Shown here: positions 1 to 8,161 of the stretch, piece by piece
Layout: the number at the start of each line of letters is the position of its first letter
Position numbering within the stretch: the stretch's first letter is position 1
Assembly: GCF_002162135.1 (NCBI RefSeq)
Contig: NZ_CP021382.1
Span: 1,981,001-2,045,000 of the forward strand
Source of the DNA: Cellvibrio sp. PSBB006
GTDB taxonomy: Bacteria > Pseudomonadota > Gammaproteobacteria > Pseudomonadales > Cellvibrionaceae
Reading direction: 5' to 3'
DNA: 64,000 bases
Notes under the pieces: model-generated
Seen by the model: only the letters and a program-made list of their open reading frames with translations
Told to the model about the DNA's origin: nothing
Database searches by the model: none
Made by a program: the position numbers and the translations under genes

Positions 1-457
1 ATTGAGTTTTGAACGGGGAGGGGCATGTGTTGCCTACAGAGGCTGAATAGCTATTTGTCCCTCCTGTAATAACTTCTTCCGAACCATCTTGATAACGTTT
101 TATCGTATAGAAGCTTCGATGGAGTGTATATGAGGTAGGCTGCCCATTCTCTTTGTTCGCATTTTTGGGGGTGTAATGAGTAATAGTTATACGAACACAC
201 GCACCAATTTCTGTGATAGCCAAGCAGTTACTAAATTCTGTACTACTGGTTTGGTTTAGGCTTGAAATGAGCTCACCTAGAGACGGATAAGTCATGCTGT
301 ACCCACTATAAAAGTGGTAAGTGGTCTGTGGTGCTACCGATATCTGTGCGGCATGTGTAACTGATACACAGCCCGTAGAAACAACGAAAATAATCAGTCG
401 AAAAAGATATTGATAGGAAGGACTTTTGGACCTGATGGTCGAGAGATGTGACAGCAT
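1..457 (-). CDS. Secreted protein of unknown function, 5' part only (runs off the window)
   Basis: A minus-strand frame opens at the ATG at 455-457 and stays open for 152 codons to the window edge, so the 3' end is missing. An AGGGAA element lies about 6 bases upstream of the ATG. The first ~38 residues look like a Sec signal peptide: a basic start, the hydrophobic stretch LFRLIIFVVSTGCVSV, then a THAA/QIS cleavage-like site. The rest is polar, rich in Ser, Thr, Tyr and Asn, with Cys in pairs of contexts (SNCLAI, GACVRI, NTCPS), suggesting disulfides in an exported protein. TATACT (521-526, reverse) with TTGCAA 15 bases upstream could be its own promoter. I recognise no family. Being next to the pilus locus may be coincidence. 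Confidence 0.7.
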   Translation of the reverse strand, partial: MLSHLSTIRSKSPSYQYLFRLIIFVVSTGCVSVTHAAQISVAPQTTYHFYSGYSMTYPSLGELISSLNQTSSTEFSNCLAITEIGACVRITITHYTPKNANKENGQPTSYTLHRSFYTIKRYQDGSEEVITGGTNSYSASVGNTCPSPFKTQ

Positions 458-580
458 ATATTCCCTATACAATGTGGCCAATTAAAGAAAACTAAATACG
501 GTGCTTTGTAAGATGCCGATAGTATACTACGCAAAACCTACTTGCAATTAACGCAAATTATTACCGCTCAAATTATACCA

Positions 581-2323
581 CTACTGCCCCACTATCTCTG
601 GCTGATATTGCAGTTTAATCGTGGGTCGAACGCGATCAATTTCAGTCAACACGGATACCAGTTCAGGCGACTCTATAGATTTTTTTTGTAGTTCAGTATA
701 TGCCCACATAAATGAGCGCTGCCGGTGAAGGCTTTCAATAATTAAAAACTCTCTTGCCGCCCCACCAGCATCCCCTCTGTAACCTTTCGCCAATCCGCAC
801 CGATAAAGCTCCAACGGATAGGGTTCGCGGTGCGCCACGCGACATAAGCTATCTACTTCATCATCCGTTATAGATGCATTAATATCGACATAAGCCGCAC
901 GCAAGCGAGCATCCAGTTGCGTTAGCAAAACGATGGATGAATCGTTCGCCCAAGGTTTCGGCCTACCAATATTCGCGCGATCAAAACGCATTTGCTGAAA
1001 GCCGGCCTCGATCTTTTGATATTCCGTCCATATTTGCACTAACAACAGTACTCCCACAAGACTGGATACACCTAACAACCATTTGGCCAACTTATTATTA
1101 ACAATAATTCCGGTAGAAGATTCAGACTCAGCCACCCCCAGCATGATTCCCAATGGCAATAAAAAATAAGCATACTCAAGTGGGTATTCCACCATGCCAT
1201 GGACCAGAAGAAATCCTGAAAAGAGCAATGCGAAGGAAGACTCTAGAGTTTTGGAACGAACCGCCAAGCAAAACAACCAGATAATTAAAATGGCAATCAA
1301 TATCAGCCCAATTATGGGTCCATTCCAAATTATTAGATCGATCAAAATATTATGCGTGTTATCAATGCGCAGCCCAATCGGATAATCAAGAGCAACTTGC
1401 AGCTGAGCTGCTCCTACCTGCCCCCAACCATATCCCCATAGTCCACCCTCTTTTATCGCTAATAGAAATTGCGTCCAGATTGTGAGGCGCTCTGCTTTTT
1501 CAAAACGTTCCGCAACAGATTCTCCTCCCAGATATAACAACTCATTGATTGTTGGCAGAAGCAAAACTAACAGAGCAAACAACCCAATCCAAAATCCCAA
1601 TATAAAAGGAGGTAAGGCTACTACCCTCCTACGATACTGCCAGCCCCACCAGATGAACGCACACAGAAAGCCCAACCAAGGGGTACGGGATTGGGTTAGG
1701 GCTAAACCGAACAGAATAAACAGAGCAAGAAACGCTGCAGAGAACCTTCCAATTAACTTCTGCTCAAAAATATAAACCAGTCCGGCCAATGCCATGCAAA
1801 GGAAGGTCGCCAGATGATTAGGTTGACCAAAATTTGCGAAAGGCCTACCACCAGACTTCATATCAACAATTAAGTAATTACCTGAAATCGATAACCATTG
1901 CCTTATGGCAATCCAGACCGAAATAACCGCAACCAACAACAAGGTTATCGCTAGGCCTTTGCTTAACATAATTTTTTTTGCCGGTATCGTGGAGATTTGA
2001 AAACCTGCCACTACGGCAATACAAAACCCAGCTATATAAAATGTATTAAGAAATAAATCTTCTAAATTAGAGAAAGGTCCAGAAAAGAACTGCAATGCGG
2101 GAAGAAAACATAAAACAAATAACGTTACAGATGCGAACGATAGATTACAAAAAACAAATGAACTATTGACCAATAAAAAAACAAGAAGAAACAACAAACC
2201 GCCAAAAGCGCTAGCCTCTTGATAGAAAGATAGCCATGGCTGATTATGATTCGGCAACAATATACTGAGCGCAAAGAAAAATGCTGCCAACAGAACAGGA
2301 AAATTATTTTTGAGGTTTGTCAT
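581..2323 (-). CDS. PglL/Wzy-type O-antigen ligase family protein, probable pilin glycosyltransferase
   Basis: A 580-residue inner-membrane protein with about a dozen hydrophobic segments and a soluble C-terminal tail of ~150 residues. The segment GGRPFANFGQPNHLATFL (about residue 155 from the ATG at 2323) is typical of the PglL/O-antigen ligase family, which transfers lipid-linked glycans en bloc to proteins in the periplasm. The gene follows pilA on the same strand, as pilin glycosylation ligases do in Pseudomonas and Neisseria relatives, so pilin is the likely acceptor (inference). The frame is open back to a GTG at 2354-2356, but that lies inside the pilA terminator hairpin; the ATG at 2321-2323, just after the T-tract, is the more sensible start although it lacks a clear ribosome site. 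Expression probably depends on read-through from pilA. Confidence 0.8.
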   Translation of the reverse strand: MTNLKNNFPVLLAAFFFALSILLPNHNQPWLSFYQEASAFGGLLFLLVFLLVNSSFVFCNLSFASVTLFVLCFLPALQFFSGPFSNLEDLFLNTFYIAGFCIAVVAGFQISTIPAKKIMLSKGLAITLLLVAVISVWIAIRQWLSISGNYLIVDMKSGGRPFANFGQPNHLATFLCMALAGLVYIFEQKLIGRFSAAFLALFILFGLALTQSRTPWLGFLCAFIWWGWQYRRRVVALPPFILGFWIGLFALLVLLLPTINELLYLGGESVAERFEKAERLTIWTQFLLAIKEGGLWGYGWGQVGAAQLQVALDYPIGLRIDNTHNILIDLIIWNGPIIGLILIAILIIWLFCLAVRSKTLESSFALLFSGFLLVHGMVEYPLEYAYFLLPLGIMLGVAESESSTGIIVNNKLAKWLLGVSSLVGVLLLVQIWTEYQKIEAGFQQMRFDRANIGRPKPWANDSSIVLLTQLDARLRAAYVDINASITDDEVDSLCRVAHREPYPLELYRCGLAKGYRGDAGGAAREFLIIESLHRQRSFMWAYTELQKKSIESPELVSVLTEIDRVRPTIKLQYQPEIVGQ

Positions 2324-2325
2324 AA

Positions 2326-2351
2326 AAAAAGGAAGGTTGCCCTTCCTTTTT
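2326..2351 (-). terminator. Intrinsic terminator of pilA
   Basis: On the minus strand an 11-bp perfect stem (AAAAAGGAAGG / CCTTCCTTTTT) encloses a GCAA tetraloop and runs into a seven-T tract. It begins about 22 bases after the pilA stop codon and ends at the ATG of the downstream ligase gene. It would cap the abundant pilA message and let only a fraction of transcripts continue. Confidence 0.85.
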
Positions 2352-2373
2352 ATCACTTAATTAACACTATGAA

Positions 2374-2883
2374 TTAGTCAGCAGCAACAACATCACGGCA
2401 AGTTGCAGGCAGGTATTTCACTTCAAGAGTATCGGCAGCTGGACCACATGCCCAAGAACGAATAGGCTGAGCTGAACCGCGAGTAAAGTCGTCACCATCA
2501 GCCGCAGTAGTCAAGTCTGCATCAACATAGGGGCGCAATTCCACAACTTGGCCATCCACAGCCCCAGCAATTTCTCGGACAGTAACTTGAATAATGCCAT
2601 CTTCTGTGGTGGCAATTGATTCTACATACTGAGAAATAGGGCTGGCTTCACTACCACCCTCACCACAACCGAAACCATTTGCAGCTGGAGCCGTGGCAAA
2701 ACCAGTCTGAGACACTTCACTAATGGTGGTACGGCAAGAACTTGCAGCCAATACAACTTCAGACATCTTTGCACGAATGGTGTAATCCTGATACGCAGGC
2801 AGAGCAACCGCAGCCAGAATACCGATGATCGCGATTACAATCATCAATTCAATCAGGGTAAAACCTTGTTGTACTTTTTTCAT
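2374..2883 (-). CDS. pilA: Type IV major pilin PilA
   Basis: A 169-residue prepilin. The leader MKKVQQG is followed by [20 protein letters not shown], the class III prepilin site with Glu at mature position 5; the prepilin peptidase encoded at 6273-7157 should cut after the Gly and methylate the Phe. The hydrophobic N-terminal helix is followed by a globular domain with four cysteines; the last two (WACG...ATCRD) frame the usual C-terminal disulfide loop. The frame is open 48 codons further upstream, but the ATG at 2883 has a GGAGA ribosome site 8-12 bases upstream and starts exactly at the leader. A sigma54 promoter lies ~50 bases upstream and a strong terminator follows. The last residues (VVAAD) lack the C-terminal Ser that is glycosylated in some Pseudomonas pilins. 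Confidence 0.97.
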   Translation of the reverse strand: MKKVQQGFTLIELMIVIAIIGILAAVALPAYQDYTIRAKMSEVVLAASSCRTTISEVSQTGFATAPAANGFGCGEGGSEASPISQYVESIATTEDGIIQVTVREIAGAVDGQVVELRPYVDADLTTAADGDDFTRGSAQPIRSWACGPAADTLEVKYLPATCRDVVAAD

Positions 2884-3266
2884 AAAGCTATCTCCAAATA
2901 AGGAACGGGGATTGATCCGAATTGGGTTAAGCAACCGCCGTGCCAAATAATATGCACCCTCTATGATCGAGCAAGGGGCGGCTGCTGTAGTTTTACATCT
3001 TCCAGCAATCTCCATTATCCCAAACATAAAAAACTGCCGTTTTTACTACAAAGGTGACTTTTTTTGTCAGTCGTCGCAGCCTTGAAAGTTGCTCTCTTCG
3101 CCGATCCGGCTATATATGCCACTTTATCTGTATATGTACTCTATAATCTTTCCCATACCCGATATGGCATCTTTAATAACCAGGGTTTACAGTTATCTTT
3201 CTATGACCGAGCAAGCGTTTTAAGCATACCGGCTCGTGCCCAAGATGCGTTACAGGATACCTAACA
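2884..3266. other. Divergent intergenic region pilA/pilB
   Basis: About 380 bases carrying the control elements of the two divergent pilus units. It holds the sigma54 promoter of pilA (2931-2945). In the plus direction TTGCTC (3089-3094) and TATATA (3111-3116), 16 bases apart, are a possible sigma70 promoter for pilBCD. Open frames here (for example 3064-3264) begin at TTG, lack a ribosome site and resemble nothing known, so I read none of them as a gene. Confidence 0.6.
2931..2945 (-). promoter_or_regulatory. Sigma54 (-24/-12) promoter of pilA
   Basis: On the minus strand the bases read TGGCAC-GGCGG-TTGC, a perfect match to the RpoN consensus TGGCAC-N5-TTGC. Transcription would start near 2919, giving a ~36-base leader before the pilA ATG. 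In Pseudomonas pilA is transcribed by RpoN under the PilS/PilR two-component system, which is not in this window. Confidence 0.9.
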
Positions 3267-4997
3267 ATGAATAGCCCCCAACCTACACTGAGTGGCCTCG
3301 CCCGCCGCCTTGTGACAGACGGCCTGCTGGATCAAGAGAGCGCCCGCCAAGCTATGAGCCAAGCCGCCAAGGAAAAAGTACCTTTTGTTCAACATCTGGT
3401 GCATCACGCCATACTTGATGCCCGAACCATTGCCCGGGCTGCCTCGGATGAATTCGGCACACCTTTATTTGATCTTGACGCGCTCAACCGTGAAGCAATT
3501 CCTACCAAGCTGGTTGATCAAAAGCTAATCCGCAAGCACCACACACTACCGCTCACGCGCAGGGGCAACCGTCTTTTTATCGCAGTAGCCGACCCTACTG
3601 ACCTCCATGCGTTGGATGAGATCAAGTTTAATACCGGTATAAACACTGAAGCTGTATTAGTAGAAGCAGATAAGTTGGCAACGGCTATCGAAAAATTTTT
3701 GAATGCCCAGGAAGAAAGCATTGGCGATACGCTCGGCGGGCTGGATGAAGATGGGTTAGATGACCTGGACATCCAGGCCGTAGATGACCAGGCTGCAAGC
3801 GCCGATCAAGGCGCATCAGAAGCCGATGAAGCACCTATCGTGCGTTTTATTAACAAAGTTCTGCTGGATGCCATTAAAGAAGGGGCTTCAGATATTCACT
3901 TTGAACCCTATGAGAAAGCCTATCGTGTCCGCTTTCGCACTGACGGCATCCTTCACGAAGTGACTCGCCCTCCGGTCAATTTAGCTACGCGTATGGCTGC
4001 CCGACTAAAAGTGATGTCGCAAATGGATATTTCAGAACGGCGGGTTCCTCAGGACGGCCGTATCAAGATGAAAATATCCAAGACTCGCGCAATCGATTTT
4101 CGCGTAAACACCTTACCGACCTTGTTCGGAGAAAAGGTCGTATTACGGATTTTGGACCCCGGTGCAGCAAAGCTTGGGATTGATGCACTGGGTTATGAAG
4201 ATAACCAGAAGAAACTCTATCTGGACGCCCTGGCTCAATCGCAAGGAATGATATTAGTCACCGGCCCTACCGGTAGTGGCAAGACAGTATCTCTTTATAC
4301 CGGCTTGAATATCTTAAACACGTCCGAAACCAACATTTCTACAGCAGAAGATCCCGTTGAGATCAATCTGGAAGGTATTAATCAAGTCCAAATGAACACC
4401 AGGGTAGGACTAACCTTTGCCGAAGCGCTGCGCTCCTTCCTTCGCCAAGACCCGGATGTCATCATGGTGGGTGAGATTCGGGACCTGGAAACTGCCGAAA
4501 TTGCTATTAAAGCTGCACAAACAGGACACTTGGTTTTATCTACCCTTCATACCAATAGCGCTCCAGAGACCTTGACGCGACTTTTAAATATGGGCGTTCC
4601 AGCGTTTAATGTCGCAACCAGCGTAAGCTTGATCATTGCCCAAAGGCTTGCAAGGAGACTTTGTTCAAATTGTAAAAAGCCTGCTACAGATATTCCTGCA
4701 GATATACTTAAGCAAGAGGGCTTTGATGATATTGGCATACCACCTGCTGAGTACCAAATTTTTCACCCGGTTGGTTGTAACCAATGCAACAAGGGTTATA
4801 AAGGTCGACTAGGTGTATATGAAGTGGTTCGCATCACCCCAGTCATTGCGAGCCTTATAATGGAAGGCGGCAATTCCTTACAGATTGCCAAAGCCGCCAG
4901 GGAAGCCGGGTTTAACAATTTACGCGTCTCAGCCCTACGTAAAGTGGCTATGGGACTCACCAGTCTCGAAGAAGCTAACCGAGTAACCAAGGATTAA
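3267..4997 (+). CDS. pilB: Type IV pilus extension ATPase PilB
   Basis: A 576-residue GspE/PulE-family ATPase that powers pilus polymerisation at the cytoplasmic face. The N-terminal ~150 residues are the GspE N-terminal domain; then an acidic linker (GGLDEDGLDDLDIQAVDD) leads to the ATPase core. Walker A is GPTGSGKT at residues 333-340; RQDPDVIMVGEIRD is the Walker B region; HLVLSTLHTNSA is the His box. A tetracysteine zinc site (CSNC ... CNQC) follows, as in PilB/GspE. Length is normal. It is first of a tight pilBCD operon, 4 bases before pilC, divergent from pilA. Confidence 0.97.
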   Translation: MNSPQPTLSGLARRLVTDGLLDQESARQAMSQAAKEKVPFVQHLVHHAILDARTIARAASDEFGTPLFDLDALNREAIPTKLVDQKLIRKHHTLPLTRRGNRLFIAVADPTDLHALDEIKFNTGINTEAVLVEADKLATAIEKFLNAQEESIGDTLGGLDEDGLDDLDIQAVDDQAASADQGASEADEAPIVRFINKVLLDAIKEGASDIHFEPYEKAYRVRFRTDGILHEVTRPPVNLATRMAARLKVMSQMDISERRVPQDGRIKMKISKTRAIDFRVNTLPTLFGEKVVLRILDPGAAKLGIDALGYEDNQKKLYLDALAQSQGMILVTGPTGSGKTVSLYTGLNILNTSETNISTAEDPVEINLEGINQVQMNTRVGLTFAEALRSFLRQDPDVIMVGEIRDLETAEIAIKAAQTGHLVLSTLHTNSAPETLTRLLNMGVPAFNVATSVSLIIAQRLARRLCSNCKKPATDIPADILKQEGFDDIGIPPAEYQIFHPVGCNQCNKGYKGRLGVYEVVRITPVIASLIMEGGNSLQIAKAAREAGFNNLRVSALRKVAMGLTSLEEANRVTKD

Positions 4998-5001
4998 ACC
5001 T

Positions 5002-6270
5002 ATGGCAACTGTAACCGCACAAAAAGCAAAACCATCAAGAGCCAAGGCCGCCACACCAAAGACATCGGTATCGAATGTTTATGTTTATAAAGGGATCGAT
5101 AAAAAAGGCAACAAAATTCAGGGAGAGATCAATGGCATTAGTACCGCCATTGTAAAAGCACAGCTATTGAAGCAGGGCATATCAGCAAAAACCGTCAGCA
5201 AAAAGCCTAAACCGTTATTTGGCAGCGGAAAAAAATCAATTAAAGCGGCTGATATCGCTGTTTTCTCTCGTCAGATGGCCACGATGATGAAAGCAGGGGT
5301 TCCTTTGGTTCAGGCGTTTGACATTGTCGCAGACGGGCTTGAGAACCCTTCTCTTAGAGATATGGTTCTAACAATCCGTGATGACGTTGCTTCAGGAAGT
5401 GGATTTGCACCTTCACTGAGAAAACATCCTAAACATTTTGATGACCTGTTTTGCAATTTAGTTGAGGCCGGTGAGCAGTCAGGCGCACTTGAAACAATGC
5501 TAGACCGGATCGCAACATATAAAGAAAAAACAGAAGCCCTCAAAGCGAAAATCAAAAAGGCTTTGACGTACCCAATCGCTGTAATTGTCGTAGCTATAGT
5601 AGTAACTGGCATATTACTGGTAAAAGTGGTACCGCAGTTTGCAGCAACATTTAGCAGCTTTGGCGCAAATCTTCCTGCATTTACTTTATTCGTTTTGCAT
5701 TTATCGGAGTTAGCGCAAAAGTGGTGGTTCCTCATTTTGCTGGGAATGGGTGGCTCTGTATTTTTGTTTAAAGAAGCAGTACGTCGCTCCCCGAGTTTCG
5801 CTTTTATGGTTGATAAATATATGCTGAAAATACCCATTGTAGGCAAAATTCTATATCTGTCTGTTATGGCTCGATTTGCCCGAACGTTAGCTACGACGTT
5901 TGCTGCCGGCGTCCCTTTAATTGATGCGCTAACCTCTGTTGCCGGAGCTGCAGGAAATCGAATTTACAGCGAAGCGATCATAAAAGTAAGAGAAGATGTC
6001 TCTACCGGTATTCAATTGAACACGGCGTTACGCACACGTAATTTATTCCCCACATTATTGGTACAAATGTCTGCGATTGGTGAGGAATCCGGTGCTCTCG
6101 ACGAAATGCTCGACAAAGTAGCAGTGTATTATGAGGAAGCCGTTGATAACATGGTTGACAGCCTAACCTCATTACTGGAGCCTATGATCATGTCTGTGCT
6201 AGGTGTGTTAGTCGGTGGATTAATGATCGCGATGTATTTGCCCATATTCCAAATCGGTCAAGTTGTATAG
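5002..6270 (+). CDS. pilC: Type IV pilus inner-membrane platform protein PilC
   Basis: A 422-residue GspF/PilC-family polytopic membrane protein. Two repeated cytoplasmic GspF domains are visible, each introduced by a similar motif (AVFSRQMATMMKAGVPLVQA and MARFARTLATTFAAGVPLID), with hydrophobic segments near residues 190-215, 240-255 and at the C-terminus (MIMSVLGVLVGGLMIAMYLP). The Ala/Lys/Thr-rich first 30 residues precede the conserved YVYKGIDKKGNKIQGEI start. PilC links the PilB motor to pilin insertion. It sits between pilB and pilD with gaps of 4 and 2 bases, so co-transcription is near certain. Confidence 0.96.
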   Translation: MATVTAQKAKPSRAKAATPKTSVSNVYVYKGIDKKGNKIQGEINGISTAIVKAQLLKQGISAKTVSKKPKPLFGSGKKSIKAADIAVFSRQMATMMKAGVPLVQAFDIVADGLENPSLRDMVLTIRDDVASGSGFAPSLRKHPKHFDDLFCNLVEAGEQSGALETMLDRIATYKEKTEALKAKIKKALTYPIAVIVVAIVVTGILLVKVVPQFAATFSSFGANLPAFTLFVLHLSELAQKWWFLILLGMGGSVFLFKEAVRRSPSFAFMVDKYMLKIPIVGKILYLSVMARFARTLATTFAAGVPLIDALTSVAGAAGNRIYSEAIIKVREDVSTGIQLNTALRTRNLFPTLLVQMSAIGEESGALDEMLDKVAVYYEEAVDNMVDSLTSLLEPMIMSVLGVLVGGLMIAMYLPIFQIGQVV

Positions 6271-6272
6271 AT

Positions 6273-7157
6273 ATGCAAGATGTTGCTCAAGTTTTTGCTC
6301 TTTATCCAAAAACGGTTACTTTTTTCTTATTTCTAATTGGCTGTGTCGTCGGCAGCTTCCTAAACGTCGTCATCTACCGCCTCCCGAAAATGATGGAGGC
6401 GGAATGGCGGCAGCAATGTACGGAGTTGCTCGATACCAGCGATGCAGCCACTGTAGAAAACTCTACCCAATTCAACCTCGCCTTCCCCTCCTCCCACTGC
6501 CCCGTGTGCAATCACAGTATTCGTGCTTGGGAGAACATCCCTGTTATCAGCTATCTATTCCTACGTGGTAAATGCTCGGCCTGTAAAACGCCGATTTCGT
6601 TGCGTTATCCAATCATCGAACTGGTTACCGGCATCTTGTCGGCGGTGGTGATTTATTTCTTCGGTTTGAGTTATTTGGGGTTGGCAGCGCTAGTGTTTAC
6701 CTGGTGTCTGATTACGCTGACCATGATTGATGTTGATACACAGTTACTGCCGGACGATATAACTCTGCCGCTCTTATGGCTAGGCTTGATCGTCAACAGT
6801 TTTGGATTGGTTGTGCCCTTGCAGGATGCTGTTTGGGGTGCGATTGCGGGTTATCTGTCTTTGTGGTCGGTGTATTGGCTGTTTAAGTTGGTAACCGGTA
6901 AGGAGGGCATGGGTTATGGGGATTTCAAATTGCTGAGTGCGCTCGGTGCCTGGATGGGCTGGCAGATGCTGCCGCAGGTTATCCTGCTGTCGTCCTTTGT
7001 AGGGGCTGCGCTGGGCATTGCTATGATTGTGCTGCGAGGGCGGGATAAAAATATTCCCATTCCGTTTGGGCCTTATCTGGCGATTGCTGGCTGGATTGCG
7101 TTTTTGTGGGGTGATTATATTAATCGCACCTACCTGCAACTCTTTATTTCTCCCTGA
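6273..7157 (+). CDS. pilD: Prepilin peptidase / N-methyltransferase PilD
   Basis: A 294-residue bifunctional membrane aspartyl protease that cleaves type III leaders and methylates the new N-terminal Phe. The N-terminal region has the cytoplasmic zinc motif CPVC (76-79) with CSAC (101-104). Catalytic aspartates lie in MIDVDTQLLPDD (about residues 151-162) and MGYGDFK (about 213-219), the two signatures of the family. Six to eight hydrophobic segments are apparent. It should process the PilA encoded here and other pseudopilins in the cell. Last of the pilBCD set; coaE follows after 17 bases, an arrangement conserved in pseudomonads. Confidence 0.96.
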   Translation: MQDVAQVFALYPKTVTFFLFLIGCVVGSFLNVVIYRLPKMMEAEWRQQCTELLDTSDAATVENSTQFNLAFPSSHCPVCNHSIRAWENIPVISYLFLRGKCSACKTPISLRYPIIELVTGILSAVVIYFFGLSYLGLAALVFTWCLITLTMIDVDTQLLPDDITLPLLWLGLIVNSFGLVVPLQDAVWGAIAGYLSLWSVYWLFKLVTGKEGMGYGDFKLLSALGAWMGWQMLPQVILLSSFVGAALGIAMIVLRGRDKNIPIPFGPYLAIAGWIAFLWGDYINRTYLQLFISP

Positions 7158-7174
7158 TCGCTTGATCAATACTT

Positions 7175-7780
7175 GTGAAGCGAAAATTAATCATTGGTTT
7201 AACGGGCGGCATCGGTAGCGGCAAGTCTGAAGTCTCCCGCCGATTCCAGGCGCTCGGCATTATGGTAGTGGATGCCGACGAGGTCGCTCGGCTTGTGGTT
7301 GAGCCTGGCCAACCAGCGCTGGCTGATATCGCTGCACATTTTGGCCCCCACCTTGTGTCGGCTGATGGGCATTTGAACCGTGCTCTGTTGCGCAAAATTA
7401 TTTTCTCTCAACCAGAGGAAAAGCGTTGGCTGGAAGCGCTACTGCACCCGTTAATCAACAAGGAAATTCGTCAACAATTAGCCGGTGCGAGCAGCGCCTA
7501 TGCAATGCTTTCCTCTCCTTTGCTACTGGAAACCCGTCAGCACGAGTTAGTGAATCGCATTCTGGTCATTGACGCGAACGAAACTTTGCAAATCGCTCGC
7601 GCCAGCAGCAGGGATGGCAATACCAGCGAACAAATCAAAGCAATTATGGCTACACAACTTAATCGTGAAACGCGTATCAGCAAGGCTGATGATGTTATTC
7701 ATAATCATCGTGATTTGCGAGAGTTGGATGAGCAGGTTAATGCGCTGCACCAAAAGTATATGGCTCTGGCTGAATCTTGA
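7175..7780 (+). CDS. coaE: Dephospho-CoA kinase CoaE
   Basis: A 201-residue P-loop kinase catalysing the last step of coenzyme A synthesis, ATP-dependent 3'-phosphorylation of dephospho-CoA. GLTGGIGSGKS at residues 8-18 is the Walker A loop; DADEVAR and the LLHPL segment are the CoA-binding features; RIxxQxx-like TSEQIKAIMATQL lies in the lid region. Translation starts at GTG (7175). The gene follows pilD closely, and the pilBCD-coaE-yacG order is typical of gammaproteobacteria; the functional link to pili is probably only positional. Confidence 0.95.
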   Translation: MKRKLIIGLTGGIGSGKSEVSRRFQALGIMVVDADEVARLVVEPGQPALADIAAHFGPHLVSADGHLNRALLRKIIFSQPEEKRWLEALLHPLINKEIRQQLAGASSAYAMLSSPLLLETRQHELVNRILVIDANETLQIARASSRDGNTSEQIKAIMATQLNRETRISKADDVIHNHRDLRELDEQVNALHQKYMALAES

Positions 7781-7868
7781 TACTATCGCTCCACGTTGTT
7801 GGAGACCCATTTCTTTATCTTATCGAACATGATTCGATTTATTCACTTTTCAAACTGATACTTCTGTT

Positions 7869-8069
7869 ATGACTGATACTGACACTCAAAAACCCTTGAA
7901 ACTCGCCTGCCCTATTTGTAAGAAAACGATTTATTGGACGGATGATTATCCGTTCCGTCCGTTTTGCAGTGATCGTTGTCGATTGATTGATTTGGGAGAA
8001 TGGGCCAGCGAGGGGCATCGGATTCCCGGTGAGAAAGTTGATTTGAATGATGATGAGGAGAGGGATTAG
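7869..8069 (+). CDS. yacG: DNA gyrase inhibitor YacG (zinc-binding)
   Basis: A 66-residue protein with four cysteines, C14-x2-C17 and C33-x3-C37, in the context [10 protein letters not shown]...[14 protein letters not shown] that defines YacG. The E. coli protein binds one zinc and inhibits gyrase by blocking DNA binding by GyrB. The C-terminal tail is acidic (NDDEERD). The gene follows coaE by 88 bases, as in many gammaproteobacteria. Small but unmistakable. Confidence 0.95.
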   Translation: MTDTDTQKPLKLACPICKKTIYWTDDYPFRPFCSDRCRLIDLGEWASEGHRIPGEKVDLNDDEERD

Positions 8070-8118
8070 TTGGAGTACATTACCGAGCCGCGAGGATGGA
8101 TTGATTTGCAGGTGGAGT

Positions 8119-8144
8119 GTCGGATTACGCTTTGCTAATCCGAC
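8119..8144. repeat. REP-like palindrome between convergent genes
   Basis: A perfect 9-bp inverted repeat (GTCGGATTA / TAATCCGAC) with the loop CGCTTTGC lies between convergent yacG and mutT. It has no T-tract, so it is not a classical intrinsic terminator. The arm sequence resembles extragenic palindromic repeats known from gammaproteobacteria. Only this copy is visible in the window. Confidence 0.45.
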
Positions 8145-8161
8145 AAGACGCACCACAAACG

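Noticed and set aside
3064..3264. 66-codon plus-strand frame between pilA and pilB
   Set aside because: It begins at TTG without a ribosome site, has no similarity to a known protein and lies in a divergent promoter region.
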